Part shown: piece by piece, positions 33,501 through 45,258 of the stretch | Numbering within the stretch: position 1 is the stretch's first letter | Layout of the letters: each line of letters starts with the position of its first letter | Source: Sporodiniella umbellata | Taxonomy: Eukaryota > Mucoromycota > Mucoromycetes > Mucorales > Rhizopodaceae | Direction of reading: 5' to 3' | NCBI GenBank assembly: GCA_025677835.1 | Contig: JAIXMR010000013.1 | Location: 1 to 64,000, forward strand | DNA length: 64,000 nt | Position numbers and translations under genes: made by a program | The notes under the pieces: generated by a model | Database searches by the model: none | Seen by the model: only the letters and a program-made list of their open reading frames with translations | What the model was told of the DNA's origin: nothing

Positions 33501-36500
33501 GCGTACACTTCCTTTGTATTACCAAAATACTGTATAAAACTAGGAGCTGGTCGCCAAACCGAAGTAGTGCGACACAAGAGCGTTAGAACCTGAGTTGCCT
33601 GGATGGATAAAACAGTATTGTATTGATAGTTGACATGCTTGGCAACGTGAAAAATGAAATTGGAACTACTCCTATGAGTATTGTAGTCGAAGATCAAGTG
33701 CTCGAATCTGCTTTCAGGATGATTTGGGTTTTCATTATTTTGTTCCGCCCTTCGTTGGAGTAAAGTCTTTATGAATACAAGCGCTAATGCTGTCAGCTCT
33801 TCGGCTTTTTGGGCGTCTTTGATTTGGCCTGACTTGTACATATTTGTGGCAACGGACGCTCCATCAGAAACAATATCAAGTAGAGGAGATATATGGTAAG
33901 GGCCGCATTTGAAAAGGAAATTTTCAAACACACCATCACGTAAGCTGCCTAAAACTGAAGATTTTTTGAAATAGTTGCAGATTTCGATGAAAATGGATAG
34001 CAGCTTAATACCGATGCTGTACCGTTCAGAAAACAATTTATAGCGCCAGCTAGGAAACGATGGGAATACATCAAGCATTATATAATGTAAACAGGCTTGA
34101 AGAGTTTTGACGAGTACTTCACTATTTAAAGAGTATGTACTTGTATCTATCTGTTTGATCCACCAGTTGCTATGAATATCTCGAATCATAGAGTGAACTA
34201 AATCTAAGAATGACAGTAACAAACTATATCTTCCAGTTACACGCTCAAAAGAACAGACAATTTCTTGAATCTGGAGTTGGCCATCTGGTGCGATAGAGAC
34301 GGGAGCAGCATTAGGTTTGTTGAAAAAAACATGGGGAATAATAGGAGAGGATACTAAGTAGCTCCATATATGCTGACGGTAATGGGGAAGTAGTACTGTC
34401 AAGCATTTTACCGTCAGTGAGAGGACTGATGTATCGCATGATTGCTTTTTGCAACAGGAATTAAGAATATCACATAAAACCGAAACAAAAATAGGTGCTT
34501 CGTAAACGACACCAGGTACAGAAGATATTGCCTGAATATGGTTTACTAATTCTGGAACTAGCTTTGGTCCATTCGTCAAAACAGAATGCATGACCTCAAG
34601 AATTTTGATCACGGTTTCAGTTTTTGATTCGTCGAGTATGTAGCTTTCGTTAAATAATCCAGCACCATTGAGCTGATTTTTGTTTACAAAGTTAGCCAAT
34701 ATTGACACAAACATATGCCATCCAGAATACGCGTACGAAAACTGCACGATTTCCTCGTTTGCGTCATTTGACAGTAGAATACCAGATGTGTGTTCAGGGA
34801 TAGTAATACCACCCACTTTCTCTAGTCCAAGGGTAATATGGATTGGTTGGCTTGCCTGGATGACTATAACATTATTTTCGGTCACTGATGAAGTATATTG
34901 TTTGTTTTTCAGAATGACTGTGATGGTAGGCATTGCGCAGAGGTATTCGTAAACTCTATCAACAGGCTTTCCTCGAGGTCTTGTATCTAGTTCGCTAGTA
35001 TAACATAGCGATGACAAAATTTCTGTAAAGTTGGTAAAAAAAACAGGAAATCTGCCAAGAGCTGTTGATATCAATGCGTGTTCACTTTCTTTGTTCGATT
35101 CGCTCTTCCAAAATGATTGACATAAGTCTGGTTGTTCTTTGTGAAGTATACAATAACAATCAACGAGACTGAAGTAACTCTCCATTGGAAGAAACTGAGG
35201 GAGGGTTGTACTCAAAAACGATTTTAGTATACTTCTGAGCACAGATCTAAAATAATAGTTGTTCGCGTCGTTTTCATTGCATAAATCGCACTTCATAATA
35301 TCATTGATTGAGTCAAAAACTCTGAGCTTCAGTGCACGGCCAATCAAAGTGCGTTCTACATAACGGCTCTGTTGAATATCGGGTTTTCGCCCACATAGTC
35401 CCATAGATCCGCAGTGGTTAAACGGGTTTTCAAGTAAAACAGTAGATGAAACCGTTTGTTTTCCTTCAAGAAGAAGCTTTACTTCGTCGTATTTGGAAGA
35501 GATACTAGGAGAAGATTCGACAGCATTTCGTAAGCAAGCAATGAAATAAGACCACGATAATAAGAATGGAGCATGTTCGGGTTTACTTCCCATATGTAAA
35601 ACTATCTGGTTGGTTTTGGCGATAACTTCTGGAGTGTCAATCAAATTTGAATTTATCGAAGCTATGTCAAGCTTTGAATCCAATGTAAGGCTTGGTATAG
35701 CGATAATACTTATTGAGATTAAAGACGATATGCTAAAAACCTGTTTGAGGAGCTTTTCGCCTTCATTGTCTAATGCATAACCAAACGTATGAAGTGTTCC
35801 GAAATTGTTGACTTCGAATTCTTGAACGATGGTAAAAATAAATTTAGGAGGAAGCGGTGCAGTGATGGTTAATAAGAACATTATTTCTAAAAGTGCTTTT
35901 TGCTCCATCAAATTCTGGGTAGACCAAATTGCAGCCCATCCGGGCACCATATGAATACATACAGGTACGTCCGATCGAGAATTGTGAGAGCACTGTGCAA
36001 GTAGTCTATTAACAAAGAACTTGCTATCCGACTTATCTTCATACAACTTGTTCACTATTTCGTTTGCATTGCTATTAAATGGATGTTCTTCTTCAAAGGA
36101 GATGCGCTGTAGGGATCCGATACATTTTAGTAGAAATATACGCTCTTCAAAGTAAAATTGAATGACTTTCATAATCAATTCCATGTTTTGAGTCAGAAGA
36201 ATGTTGCTTTTTAAATTTCGATCCATCCATTGTCTGTGGTGGTTTCTAAAAGCATCCCAGATATCTAAGCAGTTCAATTCGTCCAATTTGACTATATCCG
36301 ATATTTTTATTACAAGTTCCTTTTCTTCTTGATCAAACATTATGGGTTTCCCATTCACACTTATGGGCGAAGGTGAATTTAACTTTGAGCGAGAGAGCGA
36401 TGAATTAGCGGCAAATGCATCAAGTCCTAATTTCATTTGGTTGTATTTTTTGAGAACCATAGACTTGATTTTGGCGGTAGAACAATGCTCAACTTTCTTT

Positions 36501-36589
36501 TCAAGTGTCTCAAACAACTTGCGATTCGTTCTAAAATGATAATCGGAAGATAGGTCAGTACTAAATAGAAAAAGCGAGCTAGTACCCAT
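30504..36589 (-). CDS. NUP188: Nucleoporin Nup188 (inner-ring scaffold)
   Basis: Two minus-strand exons (36589-31713 and 31665-30504) separated by a 47-nt intron give 2012 aa, a little longer than described Nup188 proteins (roughly 1650-1860 aa). The protein is almost wholly helical. The diagnostic parts are HAPFLLSWSYFIACLRNAVE in the N-terminal third, QFLPMESYFSLVDCY, and an SH3-like insert with IVQFSYAYSGWHMF near residue 620. The C-terminal exon (LLLQRYLYFYTHPAHMKA and following) is typical of the tail ARM-like region. Nup188 is part of the symmetric inner ring of the nuclear pore. The close relative Nup192/205 is the main alternative; the SYxYSGW element favours Nup188. The ATG at 36589 follows a poly(A)-rich leader. 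Confidence 0.82.
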
Positions 36590-37281
36590 ACAAGCTGTCG
36601 CTAAGATCGCTTTCTACCATTAAGATTGAGAAATGCTGTATTTTAGAGGTTTTGAATAAGAAAACACGAAAAAAAAAAAGAATACTCAAGCCCTTTTCTC
36701 AATCGGGTACAGAAAATTTGTCCTCCAATTAAAAATCGCAAAATAGTGTTAGGGCTATCTAATCAATATAGTGAACTACTTTTTATAAAAACATGACATT
36801 CACTTTCTCCAACAGCAAAACATTTGCTTTTGTTACTGAAAGACACTTCAGTTACCTGTTTATACAATGTAAACAAGCTTTTGCGTAGTTGAGTTTATTT
36901 CAGGGACTACCTTCTCTAACACAGTGAAAAAACATCCAGCCGTAGATAGTATAATTTGTCGATACTTCTTTTTGCTCCTATTGGTATTTTTTTGTATTTC
37001 AACTAGACTGTTAAAGCAAGCCCAGTGAGTTTTGTATAGCCTGATTCAAAAAAACAATTACCATTTACTTTTGTAATTATACTTAGGTAAAGTAGCTGAA
37101 TGAAAAGTCCAAAAACTAGTGTATAAAAGGTGATGTTTGGCGTATTTGTCGCCTTGAGCTCCATAGTTTAAAACCCATTTTAAATGAACTTGGGGTTGAC
37201 ATAAATCGATAAACTATGTATGCATGTTTCGTTCTATTTCTTAAAAACGAAGATTTCAAAAGATAGTAAAGATGCTATTTT
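36590..37281. other. Spacer without a gene
   Basis: About 690 bases, upstream of Nup188 and downstream of the acyl-CoA synthetase-like relic. I searched the minus strand here for the missing synthetase C-terminus and found no matching sequence. Confidence 0.5.
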
Positions 37282-39521
37282 TTATTTTTTTTCGAGTAGC
37301 TTTAGTGTGCCATTAGGCAGAATTTCGCCAAAGTGTCTGGTAGAAAACCAGCCATCTGAGTCTAGTACTTCAGACGTTGCTTGCTCGTCTTTATAGTAGC
37401 ATGAGAAAACATTGTTTCCACGCACCCAAATTTCTCCGCGAGGGTTGGGTTTATCTTCGGCAGTCAAAGAATCTTCTTCTGAATCAACCAATTTGATTTC
37501 GTTACAAGGTAAAGGTGCGCCTCTTGCTTGATGTACGGCATTATAGTCGTAAAACATAGACGTAGCTATAGAAGAAGACGTTTCAGGCATACTAAAGGTT
37601 TGAAGAACTTGAGTGCTCAATACAATTCTTAAAAAACCACCCAATGAAGGGTCAACATGATCGTCTAGACAACACTATAAGACTAGGCAGGTGTATATGT
37701 TTGTATCATTTACCGTTTTCATTGTATATTAAACGTAGGTTTCCTCCGAACAACGATTGACGGATACCCCTGTAGACCAGCATATCGTATTTACAATCAT
37801 TGATCATGCGCCCCTCTTTCAAGTATTCTTTTTTAGCATCGTAGCCGCGTTGAAACAGAAACGACTTTCCGTAGCGTGACTCAATAAGTTGCTTTACTTG
37901 CCCCAAGAAAAAAGAGCCACTATTTGTGAAAAACAGAAACATAAAACGTTATTTTTAAGTCCTCTTTCGCCCTTTTGATGTACTTTCCTGGCTAAAATTG
38001 TCGGTTGATTGCTGGCTATAGCGGCAAGAGAGGAAGTGATGTCAATAGAGTCGGATTCGCCGTACTCTGGCCCAAACACAATGGAACCACCCAAAAAACT
38101 TATAGATGCTGTCAGAATATATCCCAAAACATGATCTACAATAGCAATGGCGGTGAATATAAAAGTAAAGTTAGCTATATAAATGAAGCATCTGATTTTC
38201 TTGCTAACCAATTGCCAGATTTAACAACAAACGATCTTTGGTGGTGATTTTTTGCTGAGGAGGAATAATCAAGAGGTAGGAAGCTGTATGTATTAACCTT
38301 TAGTTTGGATGTACGCGCATGCATATATAAAAGTACTTACATATGCTGGATAATAGGTTTTTTTGTGTTAAAACAACACCGTTCTTCGTTTCCTACATTT
38401 ATCCTTAAAAACAATCTGATTTACTGGCTTGATTACCTTTCCGGAGGCGGAGCTAAAATAAATGCTAGCCATATCATTAGGAGCTTTTTTTTAAAGAAAA
38501 AAGAATCAATATTCAATTGTCCATAAAAATCCTGTATTCCTTACCAACTTGGACTGCTTCATATTTTTCACTATCTTTCTTCTCTAAATCGTCAAATGGT
38601 AGCAACTCAATTTTTAATTTGGCTGCCTTTTCTTTATCTGCATTAGAGATTTCTCCAATAACAACAATGTGCTTCAACAAACTAAGCTTTGGGGCTTCCA
38701 AAACTGTAGGTAAGCGAACAGCGTCAACTATAATAACCCGAAGACCTGTTTTTTCTAAAACATTTGAAACGTGCAAAGATGAGGCATAAGAAGCAATAGG
38801 AACAGTAACAAGACTGTGCATGTGACATGCTAGTAACGAAAAACCACTTAGAAGCTGTATGTGCGCTCATGACTAGTTTACCTATCTGCGTTAAAACAGT
38901 GTCTAGTCAATGCGTTAATAAACAAAAACAAAGATTAAGAGGTAGATACAATTTTTTTTGAAACTTACAATATGAGTTGACTCCATAGATACCAACAAAG
39001 GAATTCTCATCATTGGATTGGGGCGTTAATTTGGCTATGGAGCGAAGTCCTTGATATACCGATTCCGCTTTTTGTCCTATTTTATCTAGAATAGATATAA
39101 ATTTTAAGAGCTTTTTTACTACAAAATTTTATATAGTTCACCATAGGTAGCCTATTGCATAAGGTAAGTACAATATACTACAAAAAAAAAACAAGGGGAG
39201 AAGGTGTAGACTTACAAAACCGGAGTCATGCTTTAAAAAATAAGCACTGCTATGTTTTTTTATACCACCAGCTTTGTAAAAATCAGCTAAGGTACGTATA
39301 GTCCGTTCAAATGTTGAACATAAAGGCGTGCTTAATGGGTACATTCTTGACCGGTAAACAGCACTTTCGCCAGGATACCGAAGTCGAGAAACATCAGATT
39401 GTGTATTTAACAGTAAGGGATGAATGTCGGAAGACTTCGAATTACGTGCTGAAAGTAGAGCTGCAGTACCAACAATGGTGGTCAGTAAAGTGTAACTTAA
39501 GGTGTCTAGTTCAAAGGCCAT
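37282..39521 (-). pseudogene. Long-chain acyl-CoA synthetase-like locus, decayed or catalytically dead
   Basis: Minus-strand blocks follow the order of a fungal long-chain acyl-CoA synthetase. There is an N-terminal hydrophobic anchor (LSYTLLTTIVGTAALL), GIYGVNSY, MHSLVTVPIASY, DHVLGYILTAS...FGPEYG, SFLFQRGYDAKKEYLKEG, VYRGIRQSLFGGNLRL, GAPLPCNEIKLVD and NPRGEIWVRGNNVF. Every core catalytic motif is altered. The P-loop TSGTTGxPKG reads SSASGK and then stops matching; TGSAPI after LRL is absent; YGxTE reads FSMPE; GWLHTGD reads GWFSTRH. The protein stops right after GTLKLLEKK, so the C-terminal domain with the catalytic lysine is missing. At two joins (after 39216 and near 38831) I found no standard splice sites that keep frame. 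It could be a young pseudogene or a pseudoenzyme still being spliced. Confidence 0.6.
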
Positions 39522-41552
39522 TTCTTTAAAATAGTAAAAGAAAAGAGAAGAAACGCCGGTAGAAGCATGTTAAAGCGCAGACTTTATAAAAATACAACGC
39601 TTTTAATTGGCTAAAAGTAATCAGCTATTTTCCATTTCCAAGTAACCAGCTTGACTGGGTTTTGTGACCTATATAAAAAAAGCTTGGTTGGTTAGTTAAT
39701 AAGATATGTACGTACCTATGGCTTTTTTTAGTATAAAAAAAAAAGTGCTATTTATTTCTTAGAGGTATCTAAAATGAGTCATCAACTCAAAAAAAATGCT
39801 TGGGTGCAGACAAAGCTTTGTCAAACACGGCATATGTTTTAAAAAAGTTTGCACTTACAGCATTTTTCTTTCAGGTACTAAACACAAAAATAAAACGGGA
39901 TATATGTTGAGCTTGCTGAATTATCAGAATGTGGCTAAAAACAGAAGCTCTAAACTGTCATGAAAGTTTTTTTAAAAAAAATAACTTTGCTCTTCGGCTT
40001 AGGTTTTAGAGAAGGTTGTAGAGGGACTGCAAGTAGTTGCAACAATATGTAATTTAATGCAAATCGTACCCTAAATATATGCATATGGTACACTTTCATG
40101 CTATAGATCAGATTCTTTCAAAAACCACATATGTAGTCGGTGTATTGGAAAAGCATTGAATAAATACAAAGGTCCACTGTTTTAAGAATCAGGCTATGGC
40201 AGCATGCCTAGTAAAGGATTAAACCCCTCACTGCTGTTTCTGTGCTATTCGTATCGCCTAGCATGAACTTCTTCGTTTTGAGTCGTTCATAATCATAGCC
40301 ACACTCCTATAGTCTTACCGTCACGATTGCTTTTTTTAAAAAAAAAACATATACACATATACACACTTGCAGAACATTGGGTGGAAACGAGGAAAAAGCG
40401 CTTAAGCCGACCCATATTAAAAAATGCAGTAATTTCAAGGAAAAATTGAAAAGATAACTATTGTTTACATTTCCCAGTACAAAATACTACATAAGCTATA
40501 CGCTCTAATTCCTAGAAAACTAGCAAAGGAATAAACATTACAGAAATCAAATAAACCAAGAACAGCGCCTCAGTTTTTTTTTTTTTTTTTTTACAAAAAA
40601 AGGAATTGTAATAATAGGTAAAGGATTGTTTGATAAATTTCTGAGTCTAGATTCACCCTCAAGAGCTACAAAAGAACAATTGGTTTATCTCTGTACTTAA
40701 ATTAATGAAATGATCCCCTCTCCCTTCTGCTCGAGCTGTACAGCCCACCAAAAAGAGACTTCTTCACGGATAATACTTGAAGCTACTAAATATTTTTTTT
40801 TCGAATTTCTACTATATCTCCAGCTAACAAGCTCCCGAAGACAAAACACTCAGAAGTTGTATTTACATAAAAAAAATTCAAACAAAGGCAGGCCCATTAT
40901 TTTCAACTGCAAACGAAAAGTATATTGAGCAGCTCAACTAGAGCCCCCACAAGATACAGTCTTGATTCCCTCTATGGAAAAACACTAAATAAACGACACT
41001 TAAACTAGACTAAGTGGCCTAAAAAGATATATAACCTTAACTCTATTTACACTTTTTGCACTGTTCTATTTTTTTTGTTAAAAACAGCCCCGCAAATTTA
41101 GGGAGAGAAGGCATTTATTTACAAACGAAGGGACACACTACGAATCTGCATCACTAGATAACCCAAAGCAACAACCCAAATACCCGCTCATACTTGAATT
41201 TACCAGCAAAGAACATCACAAAACTCAGCTCTTTGAATCGGATATGCAAAAGACAAAACTTTATTGAAGACTATCAAAGCATTTTTTACTATATAACTTT
41301 CTAAGAAAAAAGTTTTTCAAGTTTTTTTTTGGAAAAGAAAGAAAGCTTTATTCTACTCTGGACAGTATTTATGTTAAACACTTTCACTACTGATACGGAA
41401 TTTTTTTTTTGCTTGTATATTTTGAAGTTCAAAAACCAAAAACAAAGTGTATATTTTCGAATTTCGTTGACCGCCTAATCCAGGCTTGCCAATAAAACCC
41501 AACCCTTCGAAGTCCTTGGTTTTTCGTTTTTTTTTCTTATTTCCTTATTTTT
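39522..41552. other. AT-rich spacer
   Basis: About 2 kb with long T and A runs (T run near 40575, T7A10 at 40331-40347). The frame at 40710-40928 is not protein-like. No RNA gene was recognised. It contains the promoters of the flanking divergent loci. Confidence 0.45.
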
Positions 41553-42747
41553 ATGCCCTTAAATACGGGAGACAAAATTGAAGCAAAAAAAGTCTTTAAA
41601 GACGATGACAAACATAGGCTGCTGAAATACTCAAGTAGGTTTTGGTAACAAAAAAAAAGGAGGCAAAAGATAACACTCCGCATAAGACGTTTGTAGCATT
41701 ACAAACGGTTCACTTATTGAAGCTGTAACAAACGATGAGTTCGATACTGCTTTTAGAACGATCAAATCGGAAAATCCAGTACAGACTTATTTTCAAAGTA
41801 AAAACAAAATTTATGTAGAATACTATGTACTAGTCGAGTTTACTTTGATTACCTTTATAGAGAGTTCGCTCAAGGATGGATGGAGTGTAAAAACAAACAG
41901 CCAAAACAATATACAAAGCTTTACTATAAATCTAGGGAACGAAAGTTTAGTTTACGGATTTGATATAGACACAAGCTTCTTTAATTTTGAAGAGTTCCTT
42001 TTGTCTGTTGAAGGTATGAACGGCAATCCAAAAAGCAAAACTGATTGGATCACACTGTCTTCTCCAACGAGCCTTATCTGCAATAGTCACAATTTTTTCG
42101 AGTTGAGCTCGCATGTTGCGCTGACGCATATCCGCATAAATGGCCATTCTGCTGGTGGTGTTGCCCGCTTACGTGTTTACGGACATAACATACAACCTTT
42201 GTCCCCACGAACGATAACTGCTGACCCATTAACAACAGAAAGTTATCAACCTTATGGTGACGTTATTCACCCAAAGGGTGCACTTAATGCCACAGAAGCA
42301 AACCAAGGCACAGCCAGTAAATTTCATAATGTAGCTCAAGTTATCAACCAATTCCCTCAAGGTGACGGTAAACCTAACCTTTGCATTTTTCGATGTCAAC
42401 CAACTCAGCAGCTGCCATTTACAGTCAAACTTTTGGAAAGGCACCCCTACTCTACACAGGCATTTATCCCTATGACTAGCGGCGGTACTCGTGGTTATCT
42501 AGTAGTTGTTGCTTTAAATGGAATTGACGACCGTCCAGATATGTCTACCTTGAGAGCTTTCATAGCATCTTCCACACAAGGCATAAGCTATCGACAAGGC
42601 GTTTGGCACCATCCTATGATTGCCCTTGATTGTGTAACAGATTTTGCAGTACTCGTTCATGAAAACAGCGAGCCTCAAGATAACTGTAATGAAGTTAACG
42701 TACCATATGTCATTGTGCGCGTTCCTGGGTTCCAAGCTAATTTATAA
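41553..42747 (+). CDS. Allantoicase-like / ureidoglycolate lyase fusion protein
   Basis: Three exons (41553-41644, 41697-41797, 41861-42747) give 359 aa in frame. Residues about 30-185 match one allantoicase repeat: GSLIEAVTNDEF, SLKDGWSVKT, YGFDIDTSFF, and NFFEL...THIRI...GGVARLRVYG. Residues about 195-355 are a complete ureidoglycolate lyase: KFHNVAQVINQFP, VKLLERHPYSTQAFIPM, RGYLVVVALNG and GVWHHPMIALD. Together they would cover the last steps of allantoin use: allantoate to ureidoglycolate, then glyoxylate and urea. Classical allantoicase has two repeats, so the N-terminal half is only half-sized and its activity is uncertain. The first two exons are short and are placed by splice phase; the ATG at 41553 is the best start. 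Confidence 0.85.
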
Positions 42748-42909
42748 AGCTTTTTCCGATTTTTTGCTTGTATGTTTTGTACGAAAAATGAAAAAAAAAG
42801 ACCAAGACCTATGAATTGAATAGATTCAAGTTATCATTAGAAAAAAGCCATTGTTTTTTTTTATTATTGCTGAATTTAGGAACTGTCTAATAGGATATAT
42901 TTTTATGGC

Positions 42910-42937
42910 AAAAAAAAAAAAAAAAAAAAAAAAAAAA
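42910..42937. repeat. Homopolymer A28
   Basis: Twenty-eight consecutive A residues, about 160 bases after the allantoicase/ureidoglycolate lyase stop codon. Confidence 0.85.
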
Positions 42938-43698
42938 CAAAGACAGGAGACGATTTAAAATTGTTCTCCTTGTAAAATAAAAAAAAACAACATATCAATA
43001 AAGCGAAGGCACTATTTGTGTTAAATGGTATGATTTGATTGACTAAAAATTTTAGTAAAACAGTAAAAATTAGTACAAAACCGTTATACATTTATGTTTT
43101 TTGAAAGAAGAAAAAACAAAGTTGACAGTCTATATTAAATCGTAATTTTCTGGTGTTTGACTTTCTAAAAGATTATTTAATCTTTTTTAATTGCAAAACT
43201 TGAAAATTCAATACTTTTTTAAGCTACACTCAAATACAACAAAGAGAGGGAGAAAAAGTCTTTAGATTACATGCAAGGAGCTTAAGAACAGAGTAGACTG
43301 ACTTTGTGGGACTTGATGGTACATGGTTACACAAATCAGGGTCTTTATGAAACACATACAACATACGTGAGTACTCTAGACAGCTCTCAGGTGCTTACAG
43401 TTTGTTTTGCCTTTTCATTCTCTTAGTTACCTTGCTTTTAAAAGGAGAGGCGTTTATTGGCACATGTTGCGTTTAGGAGTTGCCCTTTTTATTTTTGTAT
43501 TTTTTTACTAATTATTATAAAGCCAAGGTACTACTTGGACGCTTTGAGAATAAGCATTTTAATGGCCTTTATTATTTTATAAAAAAATTATATAAAAAAA
43601 GGCCGCAAAAAGAAAGGCGATCTTAGTTTGTCGCCACATGTAATCACAGTAAAATAAACATTAGTGTTTTGGAATAGGAGGCGCCAGTTTGTATACAT

Positions 43699-43808
43699 AC
43701 ACAGATTATATAAATATACATACATACATATATATATAGGCGTGTGTGTGTATGGGTACAGACACATGTGTATATGTGTATGTCATACTATATATATATA
43801 TATATATA
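43699..43808. repeat. Compound CATA / TA / GT microsatellite
   Basis: Imperfect runs of ATACAT, (TA)n and (GT)n over about 110 bases, ending in a (TA)n stretch near 43791-43808. Confidence 0.8.
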
Positions 43809-43992
43809 CGTGTATATGGTTCCTTTCAAAACTTAAAAAACCCATTATTGCTCTTTTTTTTCTGTTTTCTCTCCTATTAAAGAACAATAACTTTGCCACT
43901 CCCCTTAAAGTGTATATAAATATAATAAGTTTAACTTTTCTCTTTCCTTTTTTTTTTCTCTCTTATTATTTTGTTTACCCTTTTCACTCATT

Positions 43993-44000
43993 TATAAATA
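43993..44000 (+). promoter_or_regulatory. TATA box of the C2H2 gene
   Basis: TATAAATA preceded by a long C/T-rich tract (about 43936-43985). It lies only about 35 bases before the ATG at 44035, so the leader would be very short, or the second ATG at 44038 or a later one is used. Confidence 0.35.
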
Positions 44001-44034
44001 TAAAGCAAACCCATCAACTTTTCATTTTACGTTC

Positions 44035-45258
44035 ATGATGTTTAACACAATATACCGCCTAAGGTTAGCCAAACGTATAAAATGACATCTAACGTTTTCT
44101 GTTTTTTTTTAGAATATCAATTAAGGATAGCTCCCGATCATTTCCTGTTCACTTATATACACTAAAAGATAAAGAACCCTCCTTTTCAGACTTAACAAAA
44201 AAAATACAACGTATAGCACAAGTAATTGTCGAAAAAAAAAAGGTTTACGAGTTAAATAAATATAGTTGACTTACATCGATATTTGCCTTTAGGATATTGA
44301 TTTAAATGAATACCAGCTTGTAATTGATAACGACATGACTGTTTACGACAATATAACTTTAAGAAATGCATTAAAAAACTCGACAGATCAGCAAACCCTC
44401 AGCATTACACTCTGCTGCAAATCAAATGACAGTTTTAGTAATTATAATAAATACTTTAGTGTATATAAAGAGAATTGTCTAAGCTAACCCGTATTGGTTT
44501 CAGACACATTTCGTCGACCTAGTCATAAGATTATTACCCAAGTGCCTGTCATAAAACCCACAGTACTTCGATGGACGCCTACGCTTTTTTCTACAAATGT
44601 ATCAAACGTAAGACAAAGCTGCAATAACGACTATCGGGAATCTTGTGAAAATTCTGGAATTTCAACAGATGAGCCACTTCGCAAGAAGCAACGTGTGATG
44701 TCTGCAGACCATCCAAGGAAACTACCTGACCCTTCAAACACGTCGCCTTTATTGATGCCTAGTAGAAAGAATAGTCATGCTTTCATTGACACGTACAGCT
44801 TACATCCACTTGACGTCAAAAGAAGGCCGTCAACTGCCCCGTCGTCTCCTCCTTTATCGCCTTTTTTGCCCACGCTACCAGCAATATCGTCTATAAAAAC
44901 ACACTATCTTGAGCAAAATCAACATCTTGCACCCATTGTACATCACAGAAGCTCGCTAAACGATATAATGTTACCAAGAGACCCTCCTAAAGCAGCCAAG
45001 CGTATTCGGCATTCAACCCCTTCAATCCATACCACATCCGGGCTCTTTCTTTGCGAGCATGTGTCTGATAAAGGAAAAATGTGTGGGCAAACATTTCGAA
45101 GGTCCTATGATCTTTCTCGCCATCAAACTATTCATTTAGAGAATCGGCCGCTTTGTGTATGCGATGTGTGTGGCAAGAAATTTACCAGAATGGACGCATT
45201 ACGAAGACATGAAAGGGTCCAAAATCACTCAGCCAAACAGCAACATACAAAAGTTTAA
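44035..45258 (+). CDS. C2H2 zinc-finger transcription factor with two C-terminal fingers
   Basis: Four exons (44035-44063, 44113-44242, 44293-44437, 44504-45258) give 352 aa in frame. Residues 1-105 look like a folded ubiquitin/PB1-like module (LRISIKDSSRSFPVHLYTLKD, YQLVIDNDMTVYDNITLRNA). The middle is Pro/Ser-rich with basic patches (PLRKKQRV; KAAKRIRH) that may be nuclear localisation signals. Two zinc fingers end the protein: CEHVSDKGKMC...RHQTIH (unusual nine-residue Cys spacing) and CDVCGKKFTRMDALRRHERVQNH. The second is a classical finger; paired fingers of this kind bind DNA in many Mucoromycota regulators. Targets are unknown. The first exon is only 29 nt. Confidence 0.82.

Larger units (their letters stand above)
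42748..44034. other. Spacer with homopolymer and TA/GT microsatellites
   Basis: About 1.3 kb between two plus-strand genes. It holds an A28 run (42910-42937), a mixed CATA/TA/GT microsatellite (about 43699-43808) and, near its right end, a C/T-rich tract with a TATA box for the C2H2 gene. The 43664-44038 frame is a reading of the microsatellite. Confidence 0.5.

Noticed and set aside
43664..44038. 124-codon frame rich in Tyr, Ile and His
   Set aside because: It is a translation of the compound microsatellite and the C/T-rich promoter tract.
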